Shown here: piece by piece, positions 43,761 through 54,764 of the stretch
Layout: each line of letters starts with the position of its first letter
How positions within the stretch are numbered: the stretch's first letter is position 1
NCBI GenBank assembly: GCA_905221605.1
Contig: CAJNDS010002400.1
Coordinates: 347,501-411,500 of the forward strand
Direction: 5' to 3'
Length of the DNA: 64,000 nucleotides
DNA from: Symbiodinium natans
Lineage: Eukaryota > Sar > Dinophyceae > Suessiales > Symbiodiniaceae
The notes under the pieces: model-generated
The model's database searches: none
What the model saw: the letters and a program-made list of their open reading frames with translations, nothing else
What the model was told of the DNA's origin: nothing
Program-made: the position numbers and the translations under genes

Positions 43761-43874
43761 GCGCATGTGCGGAGTTTGCTCCAGGAAGAAACGCGACAAG
43801 AGCTTCGACAGCAGGGCTGTCAGGAAGAGTTTGCTCTGGCCAACGATCAGAACCACCTGGAGCAAGGAACTTGA
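43761..43874 (+). CDS. Terminal exon, coiled-coil protein
   Basis: The plus-strand acceptor AGCTTCCCAG at 43760 is followed in phase by AHVRSLLQEETRQELRQQGC and QEEFALANDQNHLEQGT, ending in TGA. The Gln/Glu/Arg/Leu composition and heptad-like spacing indicate a coiled coil. No upstream exon was found within the repeat-free 100 bp before it. Strand choice is secure because the reverse complement has stops. Confidence 0.5.
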   Translation, partial: AHVRSLLQEETRQELRQQGCQEEFALANDQNHLEQGT

Positions 43875-44079
43875 CCACAATGGGGTCTCACAAAAAGTGG
43901 GGATCCTTTTCTCTTAGGGGGATATACTTCTTGAGGGGCATAAAGGGCAGACCCCGGGTATGGCGGAACCGCCCCTCAAGCACCCGTCCCAAGCCTGAGC
44001 AAAGCCCTAAAACCCCTAAACTTCAACGAGATTACCCCCAGACCCTAAACCCTAAACCCTAAACCCGCTTGCCAACCAG

Positions 44080-44143
44080 GCAACCGGTGCGGAAGCCATG
44101 TTGCAGGCAATTGTCTGGAGCAAGTCGCCTAAGCCTTGGCGAG
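44080..44143 (+). CDS. Exon-like island
   Basis: Acceptor TTGCCAACCAG, 64-nt exon reading ATGAEAMLQAIVWSKSPKPW then R, and donor GAG|GTGCGG. It follows a perfect CCCTAAA run directly, so the telomere-like array would be intronic. Confidence 0.42.
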
Positions 44144-44240
44144 GTGCGGTTTCGAGTTCTTGGGCTTTTGGGCCTTGTAGGCTGTTAGGGCTTTTATGGC
44201 TTTTAGGGCTTTAGGATTTTAGGGCTCAGGTTAGGTCTTC

Positions 44241-44297
44241 AGTTTTTTTTCTTTTTTTTTTTTTTTTTTTTGGGGGGGGGGGGGGGGGGGGAGGGGG
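44241..44297 (+). repeat. Poly(T)-poly(G) junction tract
   Basis: About 30 T (with one C) followed by about 21 G (with one A). The strand order matches the other tracts. Confidence 0.9.
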
Positions 44298-44800
44298 GTA
44301 GAGAAAAAAATGAAATCATACGCCTCAGCCTTGCGTACAGGGCATCCAAAACGAATCAAGCCTCAAATGCAAACCTGCAACAAACCTGTGCCAAAATCGC
44401 CAACCTGTCCTCAAATTGTCCCGAAACCAAATTGTCCCGAAACCCTGAACCCTAAACCTGCCATCCCCCTCCCCACCATGTGTTTGTGTGCCGACGGACT
44501 GGCAGAACACGTTTTCGGTGGATGTTCAAACAGTTATGTTTTGTGATGTTTTGTCCCAAGTTATGTTAGGTTGAACGTTGTCTTCGGGATGTAACTGCTT
44601 CAACAGTTTCTAGGCCCCCAGAGTTTTGAGATTATGAATGCAGTTTACATAGAAGCGGAGGGGTTTGAGGTTTAGGGCTTCAGGAGTGTGTAGTAATGAT
44701 TGAAGGAAAACGCCTTCAAATCGCTGCAGATCAAGGCAAGGACGTGCATGATACGCGCAGCTAAGCAGATGTGACTATCTCAGGCACCCCAATCCCTTAC

Positions 44801-44874
44801 CAGACAAATGCCATCTTCGCTTTAGATCCGAGCAGCCGTAGAGGATACCGATCGGCATCACTTTCACAAAGTAC
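44801..44874 (-). CDS. Exon of a putative membrane transporter
   Basis: Minus-strand exon ending at a consensus donor CTG|GTAAGG (44800). It reads YFVKVMPIGILYGCSDLKRR then WHLS. The same frame is open upstream (ALVGPWR before it) to about 44905, so the acceptor could be GGAG at 44875 or further up. The K-V-x-P-I-G-hydrophobic pattern is reminiscent of the triose-phosphate/nucleotide-sugar transporter family, but the segment is too short to be certain. Confidence 0.45.
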
Positions 44875-45529
44875 CTCCAGGGACCCACCAGAGCTTCTCC
44901 ACACAAGTTTGGGCATCAGCCTTCCGGGACCGGAAACCCGGGTCCCGGATACTAGTCCTTATCTCTCTGCTTCTTGTTTTGTTGGATTGTTTCTCTCTTG
45001 TTTTCCCCAAAACATAAAACCTACAGGCTAGACTGACGTCACTCTCCTCCATCGCCTTCTCACCAAAAAACCACGAGCTTTACATGTTGCCTCGCGGCCT
45101 TATCTTACGACAGGCGCCTGGTATCCAACAGCTCTCGGAGCGCCACCTGAGCGCGGTTCTGGTGGGGGGGCCGCGGTGGGGCCTGAGGCGACTTTGGTGG
45201 GTTTTGGGGGTTCGGGCTTTTGAGGTCGCTTGTTTGTTTGTTTGTTTGGAGGGGCGGGGGGAGGGGGGGGGGAGGGCAGAGTGCCCTAGCAGGGCTGACG
45301 CGGGGGCCTGGAAAGCGTTCATACGCGCCCAAAATGGAAACCCGGCATGAGAGGGATCACCCTAAACCCTAAACCCTAAAACCCTAAACCCTCAACCCTC
45401 AACCCTAAACCCAAACCCACCTGTGTTCAGCTCGCGAGCCCCAGCGTCCCGACAAAATCACCCTCGGGGCCCAAGTCCGAAGTTCGGGGGTTTGGGGGAC
45501 TCGGTAGGGTTCAAGGCTTGGGAAGGGTT

Positions 45530-45660
45530 TGGGGTTTGGGGTTTGGGGTTTGGGGTTTGGGGTTTGGGGTTTGGGGTTTGGGGTTTGGGGTTTGGGGTTT
45601 GGGGTTTGGGGTTTGGGGTTGGGGTTTGGGGTTTGGGGTTTGGGGTTTGGGGTTTAGGGT
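45530..45660 (+). repeat. TTTGGGG variant telomere-like array
   Basis: About 18 TTTGGGG units with one TTGGGG, changing to TTTAGGG and TTTCGGG at 45655-45705. A shorter TTTGGGG run is at 51562-51605 and an alternating TTTGGGG/TTTAGGG run at 58430-58512. In frame it yields a spurious GFGVWGL repeat protein. Confidence 0.93.
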
Positions 45661-46241
45661 TTAGGGTTTAGGATTCAGGGTTTCGGGTTTCGGGTTTCGG
45701 GTTTAGGGGACTCCAAGGGAGGGGACCCTCATTCCTAAACCCTCTGGAACCTGAGCTACCCCCAAATCCCTCAGAGCCTCGTAAAGTCGGGTTGCGCTAT
45801 GGCTTGGCGTTGGAGCTTCTCCAGGGCTGAGGGTTCAGGGTTGTTTAGGGTTTAGGGTTATTTGGGGTTTAGTGTTTGGGGCTATTTAGGGCTTAGGGAT
45901 ATTCAGGGTTTAGGGTTATGTAGGATTATTTAGGGTTTGGGTTTAGCCCTGTAGCTAAGACTTGCAACTTCTCACCACCCGAACCTGCCTCCCCGAACTC
46001 TCAAACCTTGCCAAAGCTGACTGATGCGGCCTCGACTTTTGATATTCCTCTCCTCGTACGAGTAGTTCAGGGTTTAGGGTACAGGCAAAACCTCAAACTC
46101 TAAACCCTATCCGAGGGTTGAGCGGGCCTAGAGAATCCTTTCAACCAGCCCGAAACCCTAAAAGCCCCGAACCCTTAACCCTCAAAGCCCCAAACCCTAA
46201 ACCCTCCAAACCCTAAACCCTCAAAGCCCTAAAGCCTAAAC

Positions 46242-46331
46242 TCATGGCGCCTTGATGGATCCCCGCATGCGCACGACCGTCAGCGCCGCTAAGACCACCG
46301 CCACGATTTGCGAAGTCAGGGTGAGGGTGAT
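46242..46331 (-). CDS. Terminal exon-like island with a transmembrane helix
   Basis: After an acceptor (GAGTTGCCCAG) the minus strand reads ITLTLTSQIVAVVLAALTVV then RMRGSIKAP, TGA at 46242. A 20-residue hydrophobic helix ends in Arg-x-Arg. The pattern LT(S/A)Q(I/V)(V/A)A recurs in the island at 58.4 kb (LTAQVAAFILGL), hinting at related membrane proteins or duplicated exons. Confidence 0.42.
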   Translation of the reverse strand: MTLTLTSQIVAVVLAALTVVRMRGSIKAP

Positions 46332-47355
46332 CTGGGCAACTCTCGAAAAGCGCTAAGGGTACTACGCAGACCCTGTATCCTAATTAGACCCTAGAACTAT
46401 TAACCTCGAAAAGGGGACCGTTATTTTGAGAGAAAACGTCCGCCATTCGGCAATTTTGGGATGGGGCCCGCGCTTTAAAAAAGGTGTAGTGTTTCAGGGA
46501 TAAACCTAACCCTAAACCCTAAACCCTAAACCGGCTAAACCCTACATAGGCCCTGTTACTCTGACATCCCGGCCCTAAAGCTGGGGATGACTCTTGCGGC
46601 CCTCTTTGTCGGAACAGCGTGTAAGGACAACCCCCCCAACACCTCAAGGGAATCCCGGGGGGGGGGGTCAAGGGCTTGGGGTTCAGGGTTTAGGGTTTAG
46701 GGAACCTTCAACCCCGCCGCGAACCCTAGACCCCAACCCCAAAACCCTACAAGCCCCAAACCCTAGAAGACCTCAACCCTAAACCCTGAACCACAACCCC
46801 TAAGCCCTATATAAACCCTATACCCGAAACCCCCAAACCCTAAACCCTAGAAGCCTGAACGCTAAACCCCAATAGAAGCCCTGACAGCTGAAGCCTCGTC
46901 CTTCCCGTTTTGCCGTCGAGTTGCGACTTTGAAAGGCATCGCCCCTCGGCTGTTCTCGGGTAGGGGTTAGGTTTTTGGGCTATGTACTTTTATACAATAC
47001 GTGAAGAACAATGATAACAAAAAGAATCAGAGCAATAATCTTCTGTACAAAAATAACTACAATAATAAGAAAAGCAATGATACCAAGTCCCTTAGCATGA
47101 TATCCAAAAGCGGTTTAGGCACGCTTCGGCGTCCACTCGCAGCCGCTGTTCGTGCAGAGTTTCAGCTGGGCCTGCAGGAAGCAAGTTGGGGTTTAGGGTT
47201 TAGGGTGTAGGGTGTAGGGTGTAGGGTTTAGGTGCGATGGTTGAGGCAACAGCTACAACAGACGGGGGTGTTCAACAACACTTAGTTTCGTATGTGGGCT
47301 TGGTAACCGTTCCTGCTACGGCCACTACGGGAAGGGGGGGAGGGCAGCTCATCTT

Positions 47356-47523
47356 CGGGTTTAGGGTTTAGGGTTAGGGTTTAGGGCTCACCCCTGAACC
47401 CTAAACCCCTAAACCCTAACCCCCTACCCCTAAACCCCCTACCCCTAAACCCTAAACCCTAAACCCTAAACCCTAAACCCTAAACCCTAAACCCTAAACC
47501 CTAAACCCTAAACCCTAAACCCG
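47356..47523. repeat. Telomere-like array with an inversion
   Basis: TTTAGGG units to about 47388, then CCCTAAA and CCCCTAAA units to 47523, so a second head-to-head junction outside the transposon. Confidence 0.88.
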
Positions 47524-47920
47524 GGCCCGCTGCGGTCTTGGCTTTATGGATTGGCGGCATTGAGCTCCAGTGTTCCGGCTTAGACTTTCAGGGCGCCAAC
47601 AAGGACCCATGATGTGCCTCGCACCCTCAAAGAGATGCGACGGCGGCCGAGGGGGCTGCAGATCGATTAGGGTTTAGGGCTTCGGGTTTAGCTGAAGTAT
47701 GGCAAGCGAGCCCAGATGGCTTACAATTGCGGGTTCTCCCTTCGGTCGCTTGTGTCTGTGCATTGGCAGAAAGTTGTTGTTTGTCCATGCTTGTCTTGAT
47801 AGGAAAGCGATTTCCAAACGTTCCTTGCTTCACTGCTTTCATGCAAGGGTGAACGTCACGACGTTCGGACTTCCGGAAACCCTGAACCCTGGAGCCCTGA
47901 ACCCTTACACCGTCTAACCC

Positions 47921-48007
47921 AGGCGCCGTCTTCGCCAGCTCGGTGCAGAAAGGATGGGCGATGCCAATGGCGATGCTGAAGGCAGCCTCGGCCGCAGGCC
48001 CCCCTTT
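47921..48007 (-). CDS. Exon-like island
   Basis: Minus strand between CTCTGAAAG and donor-like GG|GTTAGA: GPAAEAAFSIAIGIAHPFCT then ELAKTAPG. Moderately hydrophobic and small-residue-rich, possibly a membrane segment. The remainder of the surrounding frame (47627-47920) is less convincing. Confidence 0.38.
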
Positions 48008-50698
48008 CAGAGAGACCCACATATAGAGCGATCCCTTAGTGGGGTGTAGGATTTGGTTTTAGGGCTTGTTGTGATATGGCGCAGAAGCTGTGAAGGTTGG
48101 GACGAAGACGAGCTTCGAAAGCTTCGTAACAGCGCCCGGCAGCTTTGACCCGATTGTGGAAGGCCATCTAACACTTTCATCCCACCCCAGGCCGTCCCAG
48201 GCGGCAAAACCACCCTAACCTATTCAATTGTTTGTAGGGTGTAGGTCTAAACTCATGTGTTTGCAGAAGGCTTTAAAACAAACGATCCCACAGGTCTCAA
48301 GTCTTGGGGGAGTCTCAGTGGGTTCTACGGGGGATCCCATAGAAGGGTTGCTGGGAGCTTTTGTCGAAGTGGATCTGTGCCTTGCTTTTGCCTTTGACAT
48401 GCTACTTTCTTCCTTCCAGACTCTCAGCCTACAAGGGGCCATAACTTGTTGCGTTTGCTTGTTGGAGTGGTTTAGGCTTACCAGGGGCTGGGGGTAAGGT
48501 GGGCATGGGTCCGCAATATCAAAGCCTAAGCGCGGCTGAGCGAACTCACAAACCCTGAAAGCCTCCTCCCCCAAAGAAGGAGCACAAAGCCTCCACTTTG
48601 AACCCTGAACCCTATAGACCCTAAACCCAAACCCTAAACCGCCAACAGCTCAGCGCGCGACTGCCAAGAGCCGCTTGTCAACAGAGAAGAGCTCCCTCCT
48701 TCAGAGCTTTAGAGGGTGATTTTCTAATCTCACCAAGCCCTACACCCTAAACCCTAGACCCGACCCTCTGAATGGTCCTAGCAACTCAGGGCTTCTACGA
48801 CGGAGTGCATCTCGGAGTATGGCTCCCGTCAAGATGCACACAACTTGGAGGCTCATTTTGGGTTCTTATAAGTGGGGTCTAGGGTCTAAGGGTTGTCCAC
48901 TACTTACACCCCTGCTTACAAGTACCCATGAGCCTTCAGGTAGGCTCGCTCACCCGGAGGTGGAAGCCGTCGTTCTGTTGTGGCTGTTGGCTTGAACCAT
49001 GCAATCTCTGAATCTGAGGCTGAAGATATCGGCATACTGAGATACAGGAAGTTTTTGAAGCTTGAAACTCACTGAACGCTAAACCCTAGACGTGGGATTT
49101 ACAATAAGCTTACGACCCCCTAAACTGCACAGTGGCCTATGCAGGAATTTATATATGGGGTTGTTGTTAGGATCCGAACCCTAAACCCTAAACCCCCTAA
49201 ACCCCCTAAACCCTAAACCCTAAACCCTAAACTCTAAACCCTAAACTCTAAACCCTAAACCCTAAACCCTAAACCCTAAACCCTAAACCCTAAACCCTAA
49301 AGGGCCGAGCCCCAGCAGGCTCCTGGTGAGCGCCGCCAGGCATTGCTGGGCCTGGGGTTGGGAGGCCGTGGCGCAGCGCTGGAAGTTGAGAGTCAGAGAA
49401 GCATGCGAAACCCTAAATGCTACACCCCGAACCCTAAACCCAAACTCCTAAACCCAAAGTCCTAAACCCAGAGCCACTATAGAACCCCTACCCCTAAACC
49501 CTATGCCTTAAACCCCTGAAAGACCAACAGGAAGCTTTGGGAGCTCAACCAAACGACCCCACGTTCAACCTGGCCGCAAAGCGGAGTGGGGGGGTGCGTT
49601 GCGTTACGAACTGGGCGGCTGTTAGTAGGGAATGAGGGAATGAGGTACCCTACATAATCCTTTAAGGGGTACATATTGTAGTACATATAGGGGATATCAG
49701 ATACCTAATGCCTTCTTTCTCTTGTAAGAACCAGAAGGTAATTATAGGGGACGTGGTATAATATGATAGGCCTCCCCGGCAGAGACGCATGTTCAGCGAA
49801 GAGCCGAATCACAATGTTAAAGAAAAACCCACTTTCCATTGTGGCATGATTATGTATATATATATATATAAACTTTCTTGATATATAGATAATAAAAAAC
49901 ACAGCGAAAGAAATAGACATTATTTTGATTGATTGGATGATCGATTGACAAATCAACCTAGATGCTCATTGATTTCATCTACTTGCGAAAAGTAAGCTGT
50001 TGAGAACATACCACATGACTCTCAATTCGCCGTAAACTGCCCAGCCTGCGTGGGCGTTGTCCCGGAAGCCATGACGCACTCTCGATCTGGCGGCCCAACG
50101 CTTTAAGCAACCCAAACTCGGTAGCCCAGTAGCCATAATATAATAAGCATAATATAATAAGGGCACCCTTTTTCGGCTGGTTACTCTAGAAGGGAACCTT
50201 GACCCCAAAAAGGGAAAGGGGTACACTTGGCCACCAACCCATACGACAAGCGCGAGCCGAGATTCTCGAAGGCGTGGGTCTTCAGCGTTCAAGAGTTTTG
50301 GGTTTTGGGTTTTGGGATTAGGGTTTGGGGTTTACGGTTTCGGGAAGCTCGAGGGGCATTGCGCCATTGTGCTTCGTCGTTACAGGGTGGAGGCTGAGAC
50401 CTTGTCAGCACTCCTGCTCGTAGAGCCCTTTAGAGCCCCTTGAAAAATGTAGCTTCTGCGGTCCATGGAAATTCTAACCCGCAGAACACAAACAAACGTT
50501 TAGAATTTCTTTCCAGTACCTAAACCCTATAGCCCTGAACCCGAAACTTTAGGTAGTTTAGGAGCGTCTGGAGCAACTTACGGGAAATCAGGCTTGGGGT
50601 TTGAGGTGCTAAGGTTGATTCTTGCAGGGCTTCGGGGTCGGATGTGAGGCTTTAAAGATGTAAAGGCATATGGGCTGGTAAGCCCTTCTTGCAGACAG
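48007..50698. other. Mostly non-coding stretch
   Basis: Frames at 48007-48213 (minus) and 48228-48497 (either strand) are repeat-free and protein-like, but no splice sites or family support them. A family A foldback is at 48843-48941, telomere-like arrays at 49182-49300, a (TA)n run at 49852-49872, and a family D fragment (AAGGG...GGTACACTTGG) at 50155-50240. Confidence 0.5.
48843..48941. mobile_element. Short foldback repeat, family A
   Basis: ACTTGGAGGCTCATTTTGGG on the left, AGTACCCATGAGCCTTCAGG on the right, with an inner inverted pair around TTATAAGTGGGG and CCCCTGCTTACAA. Confidence 0.68.
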
Positions 50699-50776
50699 GC
50701 GCCTGTGTCTGCGCAAGGGTTCAAGGCGCAGCGCCCGGCCCATACAGCTATGACCTACGAGCCTACTGCTATGTAG
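50699..50776 (+). CDS. Possible terminal exon
   Basis: Acceptor TTGCAGACAG, then APVSAQGFKAQRPAHTAMTY and EPTAM, TAG at 50776. An overlapping plus frame (PYSYDLRAYCYVAPVPRGEP) is also open, so frame choice is uncertain. Confidence 0.3.
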   Translation, partial: APVSAQGFKAQRPAHTAMTYEPTAM

Positions 50777-50984
50777 CGCCAGTGCCTAGAGGAGAGCCTG
50801 TCCACTGAGCTGCTTTGGGAATACTGATGCGGCGCTCCTCTCCCGCACTTGCTTGGGGTTCTTGAGGAAGGGTCATGATGCTCACTTGGCACAAAGCTGA
50901 CCTAAAGCACTGCTGGCATCCTCGACCTGTCACTGGCCAAAAGGGAGCCCAGCCCTATGCTGCTTGAGCCCAAACTGCGTCCGT

Positions 50985-51087
50985 ACTTGGAGGCTCATGG
51001 GTACGTGTAAGTAGGGTTACAAGTAGGGGAGCTATGGTCGTAACCCTTAATCAGGGTACTTATAACCCTAGTTAAATAAACTTAAGT
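50985..51087. mobile_element. Short foldback repeat, family A
   Basis: ACTTGGAGGCTCATGGGTAC on the left; the right arm has decayed to ACTTATAACCCTAGTTAAA. It lies about 35 bp from the coding island that follows. Confidence 0.6.
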
Positions 51088-51125
51088 TTCCCAGGGCCTG
51101 GTTAGAGCCCACCAATACAGCTCAC

Positions 51126-51425
51126 CGTTGACCCGCATGCCACTCATCGTGTTGTCAAGAGGAAACTCCATGAGTTCCTCAGCCCTCTGTTGGGTTTTCA
51201 CGGCTGTCCGTGATCCGACCCAACACGGCCACGGCCGCAGTCCTTGCTGAAGTCGCCAAGGATCGGCTGCAACCGAAGTTGCCCATGATACTGCTTGTCC
51301 TCGAAGAAGAACTTGGCACTTTCCAGCTTCCAATTTCCAACAGTGCCTCGCTGCCCTTTCCGCAGTTGTCGCACCTGTTGTCCGGCAAGCGCGGTGCCTT
51401 CCTCGAGCCCTTCCATGTAGCGCGG
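51126..51425 (-). CDS. Two-exon gene fragment, hypothetical
   Basis: Minus strand. The first exon starts at 51425 after TCTAAGCAACAG and reads PRYMEGLEEGTALAGQQVRQ, LRKGQRGTVGNWKLESAKFF, FEDKQYHGQLRLQPILGDFS and on, open to 51198. A second exon, 51186 to 51126, follows AACCCAACAG and reads RAEELMEFPLDNTMSGMRVN, ending at donor ACG|GTGAGC. The donor of the first exon is not clear. Charged, soluble-looking protein, no family recognised. A half foldback arm (ACCTCCAAGTAG) lies just upstream at 51449-51460. Confidence 0.48.
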
Positions 51426-52080
51426 CTGTTGCTTAGATTTACCCACCAACCTCCAAGTAGGGTCCAGGGCCTGGGCTGCACCCAGAGACCGCCATCACCC
51501 TAAGCCTTCTATAGCCTACAGCGTACCAGCCCCTAAATCCCATAACCTCATGAACTTCGGGCTTGGGCTTTGGGGTTTGGGGTTTGGGGTTTGGGGTTTG
51601 GGGTTTAGGGTTTAGTGTTTGGGGTTTAGGGGTTTAGGGGTTTAGGGGTTTAGGGGTTTAGGGTTTAGGGTTTAGCCTACCCACAATAAGGCCCAGATAG
51701 TTGACCCTGATAACACAGCCTGTTTTGTTCTGTGTTGGGTTCCCGAAAGGTCCATGCACCTGTATGCTATGAACTATGGGCCATCACGGGGTTCCCCAAT
51801 AGTAGCTTCAGGGCCTATGCGATATAGGGACATGGACCCTTCGGGTGTTTAGGAGCAACAAACGCCCTGCCGCCCCAGTCCACCCGGACTTACTCCCTTA
51901 GAATTCGGGTTTGGGTTTGGGGTTTAAGGGTTTGGGGTTCAGGGTTTAGGATTCAATGCTCAGGGTTCAGGGTTTAGGGGTAGCGGCCCAATAAACCACG
52001 CCTGCTAACTCCGAGTGTCCTTGAGAAACCCCGCAAAGGTTCAAGGCTACTAACCAGTAGGGTTTAGGGTTGAGGGTCTA

Positions 52081-52179
52081 GAGGTACGTATAAGAAGGGT
52101 TATAAGTAAGGCACCTCTGGTTGTAATTCTATTTCGGCTGCTTATATCCCGACTTACAAGAACCCATGAACCTTCAAGT
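52081..52179. mobile_element. Short foldback repeat, family A
   Basis: The left arm has lost its first bases (AGGTACGTATAAGAAGGGTT); the right arm is intact (AAGAACCCATGAACCTTCAAG split by one base). A CCCTAAA array follows immediately. Confidence 0.62.
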
Positions 52180-52368
52180 AGCCCTAAACCCTAAACCCTA
52201 AACCCTAAAAACCCTAAACCCTAAAAACCCTAAACCCTAAAACCTACTTCTAGACCTAATCGACCCTCAACCGGGGCCGTGCTCCGTGCGAAGCGCGCCA
52301 CCTCAATGCTATCTTGAACGTTGAACTCGAGCTCCTGGGCTTCTTACTTGGAAGCTCACTTAGTTAGG

Positions 52369-52487
52369 GTTTAGGGTTTAGGGTTTAGGGCTTAGGGTTT
52401 AGGGTTTAGGGTTTAGGGTTTAGGGTTTAGGGTTTAGGGTTTAGGGTTTAGGGTTTAGGGTTTGGGGCTTAGGGTTCATAAGCCCCA
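52369..52487 (+). repeat. Interstitial telomere-like array (TTTAGGG)
   Basis: About 15 units, mostly perfect, beginning and ending in CTTAGGG variants. Confidence 0.92.
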
Positions 52488-52564
52488 AAAATGTGTACAC
52501 TTTCAGTGCCATAGGGGATTATCGTATCCCCAAAAAGTGTAAAGTGTACTGATTCAGCTACTAA

Positions 52565-52661
52565 GCTCATCTGTGTACCTACAAGTCAGGCCATTCTGGT
52601 CATGCCCTGACTTCGGGCACTTATAGGCCCTACCTATAAGTTCCCATGAACCCTTCAAGCA
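52565..52661. mobile_element. Short foldback repeat, diverged family A
   Basis: Left arm GCTCATCTGTGTACCTACAA, right arm TAAGTTCCCATGAACCCTTC. Confidence 0.5.
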
Positions 52662-53132
52662 GATCGGCATTCCTCTTGTTTTTGGGCGGGGGGTGGAGGG
52701 GGGATGCTCGCATGGGGCCAGGGTACGGTGAGGAAGTACTTGTCGGCCATCTTGCGCTTCGAGGTGCTTAGGGTTTGGGGTTTAGGGTTTAGGGTTTAGG
52801 GTTTAGAGTTTAGGGTTTAGGGTTTAGGGTTTAACGTTCAAGGGTTAAGGGTTTAGGGGTCTTCAGAACAGCTGCCCGGGGGAATTTGGGGGATTGAGGC
52901 GCCAAGCCAATGAGGACCTCCGACAAGTGAAACAAGGGCTTAAACCCTAAGTCGCCAATGCGGACCTCCGATTCGTGATGCATCCCGTGTCCCAGAAGTG
53001 TGACTCCCAACTGTCGCCCTGGAAGACAAACACGAGAACACAGCGGCTGCGGGTTGCAGGGTGCAGGGTTGGGGTTGAAGGTTTTTCCGCGCAGTTTGAG
53101 CAGGCGCTCAGGTTCTTCGGGGTCCCTTCCGC

Positions 53133-53340
53133 CTAACCCTTACAAACGGTAGAATGAGCTCTACAAGACTCGACAACCCTTATACTAAACACTAGACAAG
53201 TAAACAGGGTACCGGGCTGTCTCAAATCCCAAACAACGAGTCGGTTGGAAAGGGGAGGTCCTGGCAGAATGCCTTGAAGTGCTGGCGGTTCAACCACAAG
53301 CAGCCATAGTCTAGCCTTGCAACGTGCAGCCGTCTGAAGA
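53133..53340 (-). CDS. Possible exon, hypothetical
   Basis: Minus strand after CCATCTTCAG: TAARCKARLWLLVVEPPALQ, GILPGPPLSNRLVVWDLRQP, then GTLFTCLVFSIRVVESCRA to TAG at 53133. Hydrophobic, with no repeats. The adjoining upstream part (GFIGLIGF-like) is derived from degenerate repeats. No family. Confidence 0.3.
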
Positions 53341-53828
53341 TGGACCCCAGCCCTAAACCCGATGAACCCGATAATTAAGCCCATAAAACCTGCAAACTCT
53401 ATAAACCCGATAAGCTCAATGAACCCCAAACCTTAGAAACCCGTAAGCCCCATGAAGGCGGCGCAGAATTGAAACCAGGAGGTGTCAAGAGTACGGAGAC
53501 AGGAGCTCGAGCTGGACTGACAAACGAAACATCAAGCATGCCACCCTAAACCCTAAGCCCTAAACCCTATGACCCTATAACCCTAAAAACGTGAAAGGCT
53601 TGAGGAGACACTGGTGGTCCAGTTAGCTGCTTCCCTGGAACTTGGTTTTTGGGGACCCCTGCAGTCCCCGCAGGGCTTTTAGGGTTTAGGGTTTAGGGAA
53701 GCTTAGGGTTCAGGGTTCAGGGTTCAGGGTTCAGGGTTTAGGGTTTAGGGTTTAGGGTTTAGGGTGTAGGGCAATACACCCCTTGGGTAAGAGTACTACA
53801 AGGTTCTTAATAATTAGAATAGTTTTTG

Positions 53829-53925
53829 TTTTTTTTTTTTTTTGGGGGGGGGGGGGGAGGTACTGTGGTATATTGTTTTTAGGACCATCAGGGAATACGA
53901 TTAGTAGCTATTCCGACCTTAGTAC
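53829..53925. mobile_element. Family B repeat with poly(T)-poly(G) head
   Basis: Preceded by TTAATAATTAGAATAG at 53808. T17-G15, then a TGTGGTATATT core, ACCATCAGGGAATACG and TAGCTATTCCGACC. The layout is the same as at 11545-11690, which shows the homopolymer junction is part of the unit. Confidence 0.55.
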
Positions 53926-54170
53926 ACCCTCCATACCACGATTGTAAAGCTTAGGGCTTGGTTTGGGTTGAAGAGCACAGGCACAGTGTCATGTGGGCAC
54001 CTCTTTAAACAAGGGCCCCTTTTTGGGTTCTATGCATAGTACGGCACACTTAGAAGAAGGAACCCTAAACCGGACCCTAAATTCACAGAACTACCCATGG
54101 TGCACAACCTTCCTTCCCACAGGAGCCCTCTCCTCCCACAGCACGGCACTGAGTGCCCGACTTCTTCCAG

Positions 54171-54284
54171 AAGGTCAACTGGCAAGCTGCAGCTCTCACG
54201 TATGCTACCCTACAAGACGCTTTCGGTGAAGAGACATGTTTGAAACTTGAGCGGGTCCTTTCCAGGGTGAATTTGACCTTTTAA
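54171..54284 (+). CDS. Terminal exon, hypothetical protein
   Basis: The plus-strand acceptor CCGACTTCTTCCAG is followed by KVNWQAAALTYATLQDAFGE then ETCLKLERVLSRVNLTF and TAA at 54284. It also reads openly upstream (VPDFFQ) to 54150, so the acceptor could be earlier. An alternative frame after TTCCCACAG at 54122 (ALSSHSTALSARLLPEGQLA) overlaps it. Helical, soluble. No family recognised. Confidence 0.45.
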   Translation, partial: KVNWQAAALTYATLQDAFGEETCLKLERVLSRVNLTF

Positions 54285-54337
54285 AACGTTTTAAGGACTA
54301 ATGAGGGCCTATACAGGTGGGGCTCGGGTAGACGGGA

Positions 54338-54541
54338 TTGAAATGGATTGAGCTTCTACGAGACTACGTCCATAACCTAGATGTACGAGGCTACGTCCAT
54401 AACCTGAGATGGGCATCTCCGCAAGAGACCGAAGTTTACGCCCTTGGAGGCTTCACGCGAGAGGCGCCGCAAAGGGCGGAGTTGAAACCGGAAAGATCAG
54501 CCGACCCCAGTCCACCAACACAAAAAGGCGAGAAGCTCTAA
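54338..54541 (+). CDS. Hypothetical protein / terminal exon
   Basis: Open plus-strand frame without ATG, reading ELLRDYVHNLDVRGYVHNLR, WASPQETEVYALGGFTREAP, QRAELKPERSADPSPPTQKG, EKL and TAA. CTACGTCCATAACCT is repeated in tandem (about 54363 and 54389), giving the YVHNL pair. It lies only 54 bp after the previous terminal exon, so the two would be separate genes or alternative ends. Confidence 0.4.
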   Translation: MKWIELLRDYVHNLDVRGYVHNLRWASPQETEVYALGGFTREAPQRAELKPERSADPSPPTQKGEKL

Positions 54542-54764
54542 AAACCTTTCATACCCCGTTAAATAACCAGAGCCCTCTAACCCTATAGACCCTGAGCACC
54601 GCATAAGCCCTTTAAAAATGAAGCCGAAGCCGGTGCCTCCAAGGAAAAGACCTGCGACGGCGTGAGGACCGGAAACCTCATGAGCACACGCAGGCGCATG
54701 GGTACGTGTGTAGGAGAATGGGGTTTCGGGTCTTGGGTTTTGGGTTTATAAGGTTTAGGACGGT

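Noticed and set aside
45423-45671. GFGVWGL repeat protein
   Set aside because: Direct translation of the TTTGGGG array.
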